DNA from: Quillaja saponaria
Taxonomy: Eukaryota > Streptophyta > Magnoliopsida > Fabales > Quillajaceae
Assembly: GCA_029379385.1 (NCBI GenBank)
Contig: CM055605.1
Span: forward strand, 8,963,001-9,027,000
Direction: 5' to 3'
Length of the DNA stretch: 64,000 nucleotides
Program-made: the position numbers and the translations under genes
The notes under the pieces: generated by a model
What the model saw: only the letters and a program-made list of their open reading frames with translations
What the model was told of the DNA's origin: nothing
The model's database searches: none
Part shown: piece by piece, positions 28,737 through 39,585 of the stretch
Layout of the letters: each line of letters starts with the position of its first letter
Numbering within the stretch: the stretch's first letter is position 1

Positions 28737-31117
28737 TAAGTAATTAACTTTTCATAAAAGGAATTAATGGAGTTTCTAATTCGCTACTAATTGAGGCTTT
28801 GGTCTAATGCTAAGCGCTTTGTAAATCAGTCCAAATAGACTTGGAATTCATCATGGGAAATGAAATTTCATAGATATCTTATTCTCCGCATGAATGACCT
28901 ATCTTTAAGATACATACGTGAACTAATCCGAACAAACATGACTGCTAAATTAAAAAAATTTTAAAGAAATGATAAATATTTTCTATATAAACTTGGCTTC
29001 AACGCAATTGAAATGAGCAATGAATATATATATATATAATATGTAGATCTAACAAGTCAATTCAATCAATTTCTTTAATTTTAACACTTGCCTATATAGT
29101 TTAGATTTGTGAATGTCATTTTCGACAATAATAGAAGGGTGAGTAATTTTCAATGGGTAAGTATTTTGAAACCTGTATGATTTGTTGTCTTGTTGAATGA
29201 ATATGACTTTCTAAAAGTTGTATATCATTTGAACTCTAATGAAAATGCCACACTTTATTTTATTTTCAAGAAATTGGGGGTTGTTACTTTCACGCAGCTA
29301 TTTCTTTCGTTAAAAGAATAATGTAATAAGTTATACGTTAGTTTCAGGAAATTCATGTGTTAGATGGACTGATGGAGGCATAATAGAAGTTAGGCCTAAC
29401 TCCAATGATCATTAATTAATATTGTTTGAAGTTAAAACTTGAAATCCTGCATGCTTGAAAGTTACAACTTGTTTATGGGGGAGGACTATTTTTTGCTTTC
29501 ACGTATCAAAGAAATACAAAAGTGGACATTTTGATGATGGAAATCTTTGAATTAAGACTTCAGAAGCTAGCCTTAAACCATATCAATGAAAGACTTGTTC
29601 ATTCTTTACTTATTTTAGTTACCAATGAAAGTAATAAATAAAACCCCTAAATTTTTCCTCTTTCTGTATGTCTATCAACATGAATGGATGTTCTAGCTAA
29701 CAATGGTTAGTCTAGTGGTAAAATAATTCAAGAAGCACTTTGTAAAAAGTTTGGAGTTCGAGTCTTCTTAATTGTAGCTTGCAGTCGTTAATAAATATAT
29801 GTTCTCATGAATGATTGTAGCCATTTTCGAAAAAAATTTAAATTCTAATCTCGATATAAGTGTCGAAGAAGTTCTTTCAGATAAAATGTATTGTTGATGT
29901 GAAACAATATATGTTCTTAGTCAAAAAATGTAAAATAATTTACTTACCTTTTCATTTCTTTAGAAAAAAATAAAATAAAATATCTCTAGTCCTGGGGTGC
30001 CCAAGATGGCCCATGAAGTCATTTCGGCCACACTCTTTGCTGAAATTGACCATGAACCATGTGCCTTGGTAGGCAAGTTCACCCGAATTAAAGAATTTTT
30101 TTCGTAGAAAGCTATTCATGCTCAAGAGAAATTTGGTATGAGACTTAAAATCCATGCATACATGGGCTCATTACATATGACAAGCTTCTAGACTCCTGAC
30201 TCTTAGATCTTAAAAGATCAAATTATTTAGTGAATTCAATTTCATATATATTGGATTAAAAGTTGTATAAATGTGTCACTAAGTATGGTTTGTTTAAGTT
30301 GTTTTCTTAGTAGGAGAGGGAATAGAATGTTAGAAATCTGAATTAATAATTAACAAAGGAAAATAATTTTGAAAAACTACACCAAAAGTATATTAATGTA
30401 GCATTTGTCACGGGCTCATGGTAACGTCTTGAGTCCACATCAATCTTAAGATTTGTACAATTAGTTGTTCAACCACTTAGATGTATTTAAACATCTTTCT
30501 CCCGCTTTCTTTTTTCAAAGTGAGATTCAAATGAATGTTTCATTTATTGTAGTCCATACATTGTCTTCTGTTTTCCGAGACTATAATAAATGCTTCATTT
30601 ATTAACCATTTTGTCTTATGTTTTCCTTTGAACTTTAGTTATACAAACTTTTAACATTAGAAAACTTCCAACATAGAATAATATGCTTGATGTGTAATGA
30701 CCATCCGTATGTTGAAATCTTTGTCCCTTGAAATTAAACTTGTGACAAGTTAAGAATGTAATTGTGGTGTATAGGGTTATAGTGTTCTAAATCCCATATC
30801 TAGTATATATTAGGTTTATCTAAATTATATATTAGTTTTAAAAAAACTTTCAATTGGGAGTAAATTTTTTTGGGTTTAGAGCACGAGAACTCAGGGTCAC
30901 AACCCCAAATAAGTGAAATGTAATTTATTTTTTTGGCTGGGAAAACACCATGTTTCTATAGATCTAGAAAACAAAGACTAATGTGAGGCCTACTTCCTTT
31001 CTGTACTTTATTCTTATATTTAGTCTACCAGTCACTAGTGTGCTCTTTGTTACTACATCTGTATCTAGTATAAAACTAATATCTCATTGTGAAACAACAA
31101 AATTCTCTTACAATAAT
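28737..31117. repeat. Tandem segmental duplication, unit B flank
   Basis: This is the second copy of the flank found at 21881-24844, in the same orientation. It is 583 bp shorter, mainly because unit A carries a MITE at 22231-22814. It passes directly into the left LTR of the copia element at 31118. No gene was recognised inside it. Confidence 0.85.
29700..29935 (+). repeat. tRNA-derived SINE-like segment, unit B copy
   Basis: Box A-like TGGTTAGTCTAGTGGT (about 29704-29719) and box B-like GGAGTTCGAGTC (about 29753-29764) have the spacing of a tRNA-type internal promoter. No cloverleaf can be folded with confidence, so a SINE head is more likely than a functional tRNA. It lies inside the duplicated flank, so it predates the duplication. 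Confidence 0.35.
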
Positions 31118-31781
31118 TGTTATTTTAGCAGCAGCAACAAAATATGATGAATTCAGAAAATTGGACAAGGAATGACACAGGTTGTCCCTGTGCTTAAGGT
31201 TTCTATTGCTCCTATCGTAAAGGTTTGCTAAAGGATACAAGCAAAACACCTTCATGTTAAATGTCAAGCTTTGGGAAAAATAATTTTCCTGTGATAGCTA
31301 TTCACAAAAAAAATCTCAAAAAATTTCTATGTAGAGGTTAAACTTTTAAGATAGGAGAAGAAGATTATATATTTTAAAAATGTAGAGACTTCCCATATTA
31401 TTAAAAAAATCTTCAATTACAGATTTAATTTTTTAATTATTTTAAGAATAATAACGGTTTCAGACATTATTCTCTTTTAAGTGCATATGAATTTATAACC
31501 CATGAAATGGATTCATAACTGCTAAAATGAATTCATAACCATTGAAATGAATTCATAACCACTTAATTAAATTCATAACTGCTAAAATGAATTTATAACC
31601 GCTGAAATAAATTCATAATTGCTAAAATGAATTTGTAACTTTTAAGATAAATTCATAATTCCTGAAATGAATTCATAATTTTTGAATAAATTCAAATAAA
31701 TTAGTTTTACAAATAACTATGCACCTCTCTATATACCCTACATTGGGCATAATTAAAATATCCCATTTAGGGTGCATTTCA
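31118..31781 (-). mobile_element. 3' LTR of the copia element (664 bp)
   Basis: This LTR belongs to the minus-strand copia element that ends at 39475. On the minus strand it starts TGAAATGCACCC, immediately after the polypurine tract, and ends TAAAATAACA. The left flanking five bases are ATAAT and the right flank of the partner LTR is ACTAT, an imperfect match, so the target duplication is decayed or rearranged. Confidence 0.85.
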
Positions 31782-31796
31782 ACAATCCCCCACTTG
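31782..31796 (-). other. Copia polypurine tract
   Basis: On the minus strand CAAGTGGGGGATTGT directly precedes the LTR start TGAAATG. This is the usual position and composition of the plus-strand primer site of a Ty1-copia retrotransposon. The equivalent site in unit A (25517-25531) has a changed run (GTGGGAGATT). Confidence 0.8.
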
Positions 31797-33071
31797 TTTG
31801 GAAAACTACTTTTAACCAAACAACTCTTTGTTAATTAACTCTAAGGATTTTTATGCAAAAAGGAAGTTGTGACGAACATTGAACCTTCCCTTAGTATAAA
31901 TAACTCAAAGTCATGTCGAAGTTGACGGTATTCGCAAATTGAACCTTTAGTCCAATATGATATGACCAGAGTCATTACACACACACATTCCTCCCTCCAC
32001 AATGAGCAATCTCAACATTTTACACTTTTAAGGCCATGCATAATATCCTGTTTCATGAACCTCTAAGAGAGTAAACCACAACTCTCTATAAGAAGCGGCT
32101 CCACTTTTAGGAAAAGTGTTTCTTATGCACTTCTGTTGCTAAGAGTGCAACACTTTGTTAAGATCATAGCTCAACCTTGGTCATGCAACAAACATTACTA
32201 TCATAAACTACATGAGATTAAAAGATATATAGTAACACAACCATCAACAGTGACTTGTTTTGCACATTGAACTTATAGATTAGGGGTAACCTAGATATAA
32301 GTTGGGTTACCATCACCCCTGGCTCAAAGTGGTTTAAGTCTCATATCTCATGCAGTCAAACTTATTAAGTCTCTTGTCAGAGGCTTAGTAAGCGGATCTG
32401 TCAAGTTTTTCCTTTATTTCACATAGACAATTATAATAAAATCATCATGTATTAATTGTTTCATAAATTCATGCCTAAGACTAATATGTCGAGACTAAGC
32501 ATTATAGGTAACATTATACACTTTTGTAAGCTTAGCTTCACTATCACAATACAGTGAAATGAGAGGCACTGGATTTGGCTAATATTTCTTATCCAATCTG
32601 CCTCTTGTCATACTTGAGCCAAAACTATAAACTCGGACTCCATAGTATAATGAAAAATACACATCTGTTTCTTGCTTGCCTAGGAAACAACCCCATCAGC
32701 TAGAGTGAAAATTCACCCACTTGTGGATTTATTATCTCCCAAAAATTTATCCAACTTCTCTCTAGCTCTAGTAATCCTTCTAGGTCTGCTTGGTTGTTTT
32801 TGAAACACTATGTTCCCCAACATCAACAATTGACCTTATAGGACCTATAGGCTCATCAAGTGTAAATGTAGCAACATTTTAAACATCATTCAAATATGTA
32901 TTTTCAAAATAATCATAATAAATAAATTCCACATCCCTTAACTAAGTTATCACATTAGACTCCAATTCAAGAAGCTTATAGACTTTGCTATTAGTAGCAT
33001 ATCCAATGAGTACACTTCTAATAGCTCTAGCCCTTAACCCTCTTAGAATCAAGAACTCGAAAATAAGCAAC
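31797..33071 (-). pseudogene. Copia pol remnant: integrase C-terminal part and RNase H
   Basis: Read leftwards on the minus strand from 33071, the text gives an integrase-side block (AYFRVLDSKR, then SVLIGYATNSKVYKLLELES). After a deletion comes an RNase H block (GDNKSTSG, VVS.ASKKQ, MESEF, SLYCDSEAKL, RHISLRHEF). The end of the polyprotein (DPLTKPLTR) lies just before the polypurine tract. The reverse transcriptase core between them is missing, and several stop codons interrupt the frame. It continues the pol at 36826-38802; the two are separated only by the nested LTR. Confidence 0.85.
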
Positions 33072-33076
33072 ATACT

Positions 33077-36000
33077 TGTCACACCCCTCATTGAGTCATG
33101 ACTGGCCGGAGGAATGGTAACCAAACCTCTGTAACCTTGACTCAAATAAAGGAACGACCATGACTCTTAACTCACCAATGAATAAAACCAAGAAATTATA
33201 AAGACAAAAGTTAACATTAAAAGTTGGTTGATTACAACAAATCACACTTACTGAAAATTTCGACAGAGGTCCCTTACAATATGGAACATGCCTTAAAATA
33301 CAATCCTATAAACTCTTTTATTACTCAACATAATACAAAGACCATAAGGAGCTCTGCTCCGTTCATATCATCAACAAAACAAGTACTAGAATATTACATC
33401 ATACCACATTTGACACCTACAGTTCTAATGTAACTGCAAACTTTCATCCTTGACTCCAAGTATGAGATTCCGAGGCATACCTTGTCGTCAAATCTTTAGC
33501 AAAACCTCACATTAAAGGTTAACTTCTTTTGAGGTCCTACTACTAAAAAAAATATAACCACAGGAAAAGGGTGAGTCCTATGGACTCAGTGAGTGAAAAA
33601 TCGTACCCAAAGGGTACTAGCATCACACAACACAAGCATATAACATACGTAATAACATTGCGTAACATTATTCATATCTTAATTCACATTGCACGTATAC
33701 ATTGTAACGGTCATAAATTCACAATTTACATGATACACAAGATCACAAATTTATCAAAGCAATGATATCAAACAAAGCAACCAAAGGGCCAACCAGTGAC
33801 CTAGCCCTGCACAACATTATCACCCCCTACCGGGCATTTACGAGCTCGCACAACAAATTAATCTCCGTATATAATTCATCCCACCTGGGCTGAGCACTCA
33901 ATTTAGAAAAAAAAAACATCTATCAGAATCAAAATTTCTCATAATTTTAAATCATGATATCCTAGGTGCACCTAGATTTTTAATTTTAGAAATGAAAATC
34001 ATTTTCCAGAAAATGTTCACGAGTTGGCCCTTATCAAACACAATCAATCTCAATCACAGTAACCAATATTAAGCAAACATTATTCAAGCAAATTACTGAA
34101 ATACTCCACTAGCTTACTTTCCATATATCACACATATTCAAATAAACATATAATCACACATATTAATCTAGCCCCTAAAGGCAGCAATTAACCACTCACT
34201 TGCAACTGATTCTATTGGTCACTCACATCTGCGTCCACGCGTCTTATCAGGTTCACATTAGAATCCAGAATTGAAATTCATATACCCAAATAATATTTGG
34301 TTCATAAACATTATTGCTATAATCTTTTAGTTACTAAGCTTATATCTTATCTTGTATAGGTTCCTTTATGAAAGTTTTCTATCAATATATTATATGTCAA
34401 TTAATATGAATTGGACTTTATGTGATAGGGTTAATAATGATGAAACATTTTAAATGTCTTGAAAAAGCATATGATAGAAGAAATTATTAAAAAGAATAGA
34501 AAGCACTTAGTGAGGTATAAACGTTGAAACTGTCCAAACTTGGGTTTGAACCAGTATCCATTTTAATGGTTATATCTTTCTTTAGGAAACTTCGAATCCA
34601 GTTTCGTAAAATTTATAAAATATTAGACACATGTAGATTTATAATGGTATATCATTTGTAATTTTTAGATTTGTATATCAATACAGTTTATTATTTGAAG
34701 TTGCAACAAATTCTACAACAAGCAGGATTTTTCACAGCTTTGACCTTATCTTAGTTAATTGAACATAACTTTCTATAGCAAAAATGAAATCTGATTTTGT
34801 TTGTTGAGTTTATTAATAGAAAAGTATATCTATCTTTATTATTTAGAAATTTTTTCTAGAATCTGTCATTAACCCACTCAATTTCTTACATGAACCAAAA
34901 ATCGGGCAGTACGAATCCTGTCTGACCTAGCCGGAGTCTAATAGCTATAAATAACAACATACTAGGAATAAGACTACGAAATTTTGCAGACAACATGTCA
35001 AGACATAAGCTACATTTTATCTTTTGAACTCTTAATTTAATTATGTCCTGAAGATACTCGAAATACCAAATTTATGTTACTCACGAAATCTGTCTCCTGC
35101 ACCCCCTTCAAAACTACTTAACTCTTATTTTCCACCATTTTCAAGCTCCAATTCATACTCCTCACTTCAACACTAATTCACTATCATTACTCCTAATCCA
35201 ATTAAATTCAAGATTGTATTAGTGATTTAGAATTAATCAAGAACTTATATTTCATAAACACTTCCTTTAATTCATAAGCCATTTCATCTTCAAACTATAA
35301 TTTCCAATACATAATCACTAATTTCACATCCTTAACTACACTTAAAAGAACTCCAAACTATTTACCTAAATTAAGAGATCACCATATTTTCAAGACTAAC
35401 TTAGCTAAACTATAATTTTATAGCAAGAAAATTCTTGCACGTATCTACTCTTGATGCTAAGGCACTTAAACGCCAACCTATCTTCCTCCTAATGATTTTT
35501 GCTAGTCGGCCATAAGAGAAGAAAAACGTCCAAGCTACTGTTGGCTTTCTTAATCCACTATAAGAAGTTAGGAATAAAGAAAACAGAGTGTGGTCTGCCT
35601 TTACCTATCACTTGCTACAGCAAACACGTACAACATCCCACCAAAACTCTAAGGTCATGGCAGATTTCAAAGCTCACAAGTCTGCTGCCTCAATTTTTGT
35701 CTATAACTGTTGTCTCCCTTCTTAGAGCTGCAAATCACACAAGCCAATATCTAAGACCCATACCCAGCTAGGCTCACATGGAGGTAAAGGAAGAAAAAAG
35801 GAAAGCAAAAAACTGAAAATGCAAGAAACCTCCATGGCTGCCAGAAAGTCCCAACGGCCTACGAAAGGGAAGAAAACAAAAAAACTTACGGCCAACTAAA
35901 AGGAACAATTGAAAAAAGCAGGAGCAGGGTATGACTACAGGGAAAATTCCTTACAACAAGAACAGGGGAATGGACACCAAGCAAAGGAAATTCATGGCAG

Positions 36001-36547
36001 CAGCTGGACCCATACAATCCAAGCAATTCTAGACTAACTATGACAAGCAAAACAAGGAAAAGGAAGGAGAGTAGCAGCTTCGGTCCATCAAGAAGAATGC
36101 GGAAATTTTTGGAACACAAGAAGGAAAGCAAATGGGTCGGTCAACATAGAAGAAAAAGGAGAAAATAAATAATAAAAGAAACAAGGTCCAAGCCACCATA
36201 AAAATGGTGGTTTATGTTTATTCTTTTATTTACACGTTTGACACATCCATAAAAATTTTATATGTAAATTTCAACTTCTTATGTCCACCCCTAACATAAA
36301 AATTAATTTTTCCTACTCACATATGTATACATATATGTATAATATGCTAAGTGTTTATTTATTTTACTTCCACTTCGCGTAAAATTTTATCCACCTATTT
36401 ACACAAATTACGTACGAATTTCTTAAAATGTAAAGTAAAATATAGGGTTATAACCATTATTTACATTATACCTTGTTTACTACACAAAAACTGGGGTCAA
36501 AATCAATGGTTTTAAAATTAAGGCTCAAATTTAATCTTGGTTGAAAA

Positions 36548-36586
<39 letters not shown>

Positions 36587-36820
36587 TAGACTCAAATAAT
36601 CTTTTATTTTAGTTTACTTTATGAAAAATGATTATTTATTCTACCACGATCACTTACATATGATATCTTAAAACATATATTAAATTATTTGGTTCTAGCA
36701 TATTCAATTACACTATAACTTATTTAAATTTATTTATATGTTTATAATTTTCTAACTAAAATTTTACACATCATCTCTAAAACTCGATTATTACGTTACC
36801 GGGTTGTGAGAGTTATAACA
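33077..36820 (+). mobile_element. Nested solo LTR, 3,744 bp, with perfect 5-bp target duplication
   Basis: The element starts TGTCACACCCC and ends GTTGTGAGAGTTATAACA, so it has TG...CA termini. It is flanked by ATACT at 33072-33076 and again at 36821-36825. Removing it and one ATACT restores continuous copia integrase text, which independently proves the insertion borders. There is no primer-binding site, gag or pol inside and no repeat of its own start near its end, so a solo LTR fits better than a short complete element. Such large LTRs are known in Tekay-type Ty3-gypsy chromoviruses, and the 'gggtgagtcctatggactcagtgag' block fits. Open frames at 35499-35771 (+) and 35886-36131 (-) look accidental. 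A TA run lies at about 36550-36583. Confidence 0.85.
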
Positions 36821-36825
36821 ATACT

Positions 36826-38802
36826 CCCACACTTTAAAATAATTTATGTTAGGCTTTCCACCTTTCCATATTTCATAAGGACTAGTTTTCACAACTGTAC
36901 TAGGAATCTTATTTAAAATATGACAAGCAGTTAAAAGTGTCTAACACCACAAATTATTTGGCAAATTGACATGGTTTAACATACAATTAATCATATCATG
37001 GAAAGTATAATTTTTATTTTTTAACTTTTCTTAGCTACACAATTTTGTTATGGTGTATATGCAACACTTGTTTAATGAATAATGTCATTTTCTTCACAAA
37101 ATATCAAACTCATTTAAATAATATTTATTGCCTCTAACAAAATGTAGAATTTTAATATTCTTCTCAAGTTAATTTTCTACTTCTTATTTATATTTTTTTC
37201 AAAATGAGCCAAATGCTTCATTATTTGTTCTCAACAAATAAACCTAACACAATTTGCTAGCATCCTCTATGAATGCAATAAAATATCATTTTCCACCCCT
37301 TGTCAACATGCCATTCAATTCACAAATAACAATATAGATTAAATCTAACAATTGTGATTCTTTTTCTACACAATTTTTAATTTAACACATACTTCACATT
37401 TTTCAAGTTCATCATTACCAATATCTATTAATCCCATTGCATGCATATTTTTCAAATTATTTGCTCTAACATGTCCTAATCGACTATGCCATAAAGAAAA
37501 TGAACAACTCATATAAGCAGAAACATAATTAATATTATTGACATTTTGTACATTCCATTATAAGCATATCCTTTCCAACAAAGACACCATTCTTGGTAAG
37601 AATGACTTTGTCAAATTCAACATAAATTTTAAAATCTTTCCTATCCAAAAGATCTACAGAAATTAAGCTTTTCCTAATTTCTAGCACAAACAAAATGTTT
37701 AGCAAAGTCAGTTTCTTCCTAGAGGTAAAATTAATCTCCACAGTTCCTTTGCCTCTAACAATAGCATATGAACTGTTTCCCATTTGAACATCCTGCCCTA
37801 CAACCTCTTCAAATGTTTTGAACATAACACAGTTTTTGCAAATAGGGACAATAACTCCGAAGCCCAACCACCAACCTAAAGGCTCACTTGCCATATGAAT
37901 CTCAAAAATCATAGTCATGTCTAGTCTAAGATCCGAGACCATGGCAACAAGGTTCTCCTCAATCATGTTACTTGAGCCCGATCCTCTCTTGTGATTTTGG
38001 CATTCTCTAGCATAATGTCATGTTTCACCATAAACATGAAACTTGCATTTTATTTATATTTTTTTTATTAGGATTAGGCTGAGATTTCTGTTTGGATTTC
38101 CTAAATTTTTTCATTGTTCTTCTTAACACCATGTTCTTTCCCTTTTTATAATCCTATCTCAACATAGTTAGAGTTAAATTCTTAATAGCACATTTTCGGG
38201 CCTCCTCCTCAATACTTAGATGTTTCTAAATTTGATCCAAGAAAAATCCTCAAATTTGTGCATTAACTTTTTGGCAAAATCCTTTCAAGTTAGAGATAAT
38301 TTTGCAATTATTGCTCTAACTTGAAAGGTTTCAGGAAAGACAATTTTAAGGACCTTTAGTTTGTTGACAATAACCTAAAGCTCATGCACTTGCTCTAAAA
38401 TAGACTTATTATCAATCATTTAAAATCTAAGTATTTAGAAATTAAATACTTATTTGTACCTTCCTCCTTAGCTTTGTACTTAAACTCCAAAGCTTCCCAT
38501 AGCTCCGAAGGTGCTTTGACGTTTATGTGGAAATCACACAAACGATCGAGAGTATGTTAAGGGTATGTCCACGAGCAAGTTTCTCATCTTCAACTATTTT
38601 CCTCCTCTACTCCTTCAGTGATTCAACCACAGCAAAATCTGGTTCTTCTCCTTCAATAGGTTTTGGATCATTTGGAATTTGTTGGAGATTATGATCAAAC
38701 ACATGCAATTTTCAGCACCGCTAGTAAGAATTTCATCTTTTCTTTCCAGTGGCTGAAATTGTTCCCATCAAAAAGATCCAACTTGATAAAATCCTGGTTC
38801 AT
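36826..38802 (-). pseudogene. Copia gag-pol remnant: gag, zinc knuckle, protease, integrase N-terminal part
   Basis: On the minus strand from the ATG at 38802 the text reads as copia gag (FIKLDLFDGNNFSHWKEKM). Near 38040-38000 is a decayed CCHC knuckle whose second Cys is replaced. At about 37885-37850 is the protease start (EPLGWWLGFG), where the expected Asp-Ser-Gly has become Gly-Phe-Gly, so the catalytic Asp is lost. A 143-codon open stretch lies at 37535-37966. The GAG-pre-integrase block (LWHSRLGHVRANNLKNMHAM, then CEVCVKLK) is at about 37460-37360. The integrase block SPYEIWKGGKPNINYFKVWE ends at the nested LTR. Multiple stops and frameshifts show that it is dead. Confidence 0.88.
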
Positions 38803-38850
38803 AATTTTGAATGACTCTAAATCCTTTACGACTAATAGAAACCTTAAGAT

Positions 38851-39475
38851 TTTTATTTTAGCAGCTACAAACTATGACGAACTCATAAAATTGGAAAAGT
38901 AATGACATGGGTTGTCCTTGTCCTTAAGGTTTCTATTGCCCCTACCGTAAAAGTTTGCTAAAGGTTAAAGGCACAATACACCTTCAGGATATATGTTAAG
39001 CCTCAGGAAAAATAATTTTCCCGTGATAGCAATTCACAAAAAAAATCTCAGAAAGTTTCTATATGGAGGTTAATCTTTTTAAGAGAGGAGAAGAAGATTA
39101 AACATTTAGAAAATGTAGAGACTTCCCATATTATTCAAAAAATCTTTAGCTACATATTTAATTTTGCAATCATTTTGAGAATAATAACGATCTCAAACAG
39201 TATTCTCGATTAATTGCATATGAATTCATAACTTCTAAAATGAATGCATAACTGTTGAAATGAATTTGTAATTACTGAATTAAATTCATAACTGTTGAAA
39301 TGAATATATAACCGCTGAAATAAATTCATAACCTCTGAGATAAATTCATAACTGCTAAAATGAATTCATAATTTTTGAATGAATTCAAATAAATTAGTTT
39401 TGCAAACAACTATGCACCTCTCCATATACCCCACCTTGGGCATAATTAAAACACCCCCATTTCGGGTGCATTTCA
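38851..39475 (-). mobile_element. 5' LTR of the copia element (625 bp)
   Basis: This is the same LTR as at 31118-31781 in the same orientation, with the same internal 20-bp repeat array at about 39216-39385. On the minus strand it begins TGAAATGCACCC. Its inner end reads TAAAATAAAA where the others read TAAAATAACA, so the terminal CA is mutated. I found no standard initiator-Met tRNA primer site next to it. The whole element spans 31118-39475, or about 4.6 kb without the nested LTR. Confidence 0.85.
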
Positions 39476-39585
39476 ACTATAAATAACTACTCAAATATTT
39501 TTAATTACAGTAGCTAGCTTATGTACTTCAAACAACAAATAACTGCAATTTTATGATTACAATCAGCATCATATCATGGTTGGAG

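Noticed and set aside
29704..29770. Possible functional tRNA gene
   Set aside because: Box A and box B resemble tRNA promoters, but I could not pair an acceptor stem or a proper anticodon arm.
35499..36131. Open frames inside the large solo LTR (35499-35771 plus, 35886-36131 minus)
   Set aside because: They resemble neither gag nor pol nor any host gene, and LTRs of this size contain chance frames.
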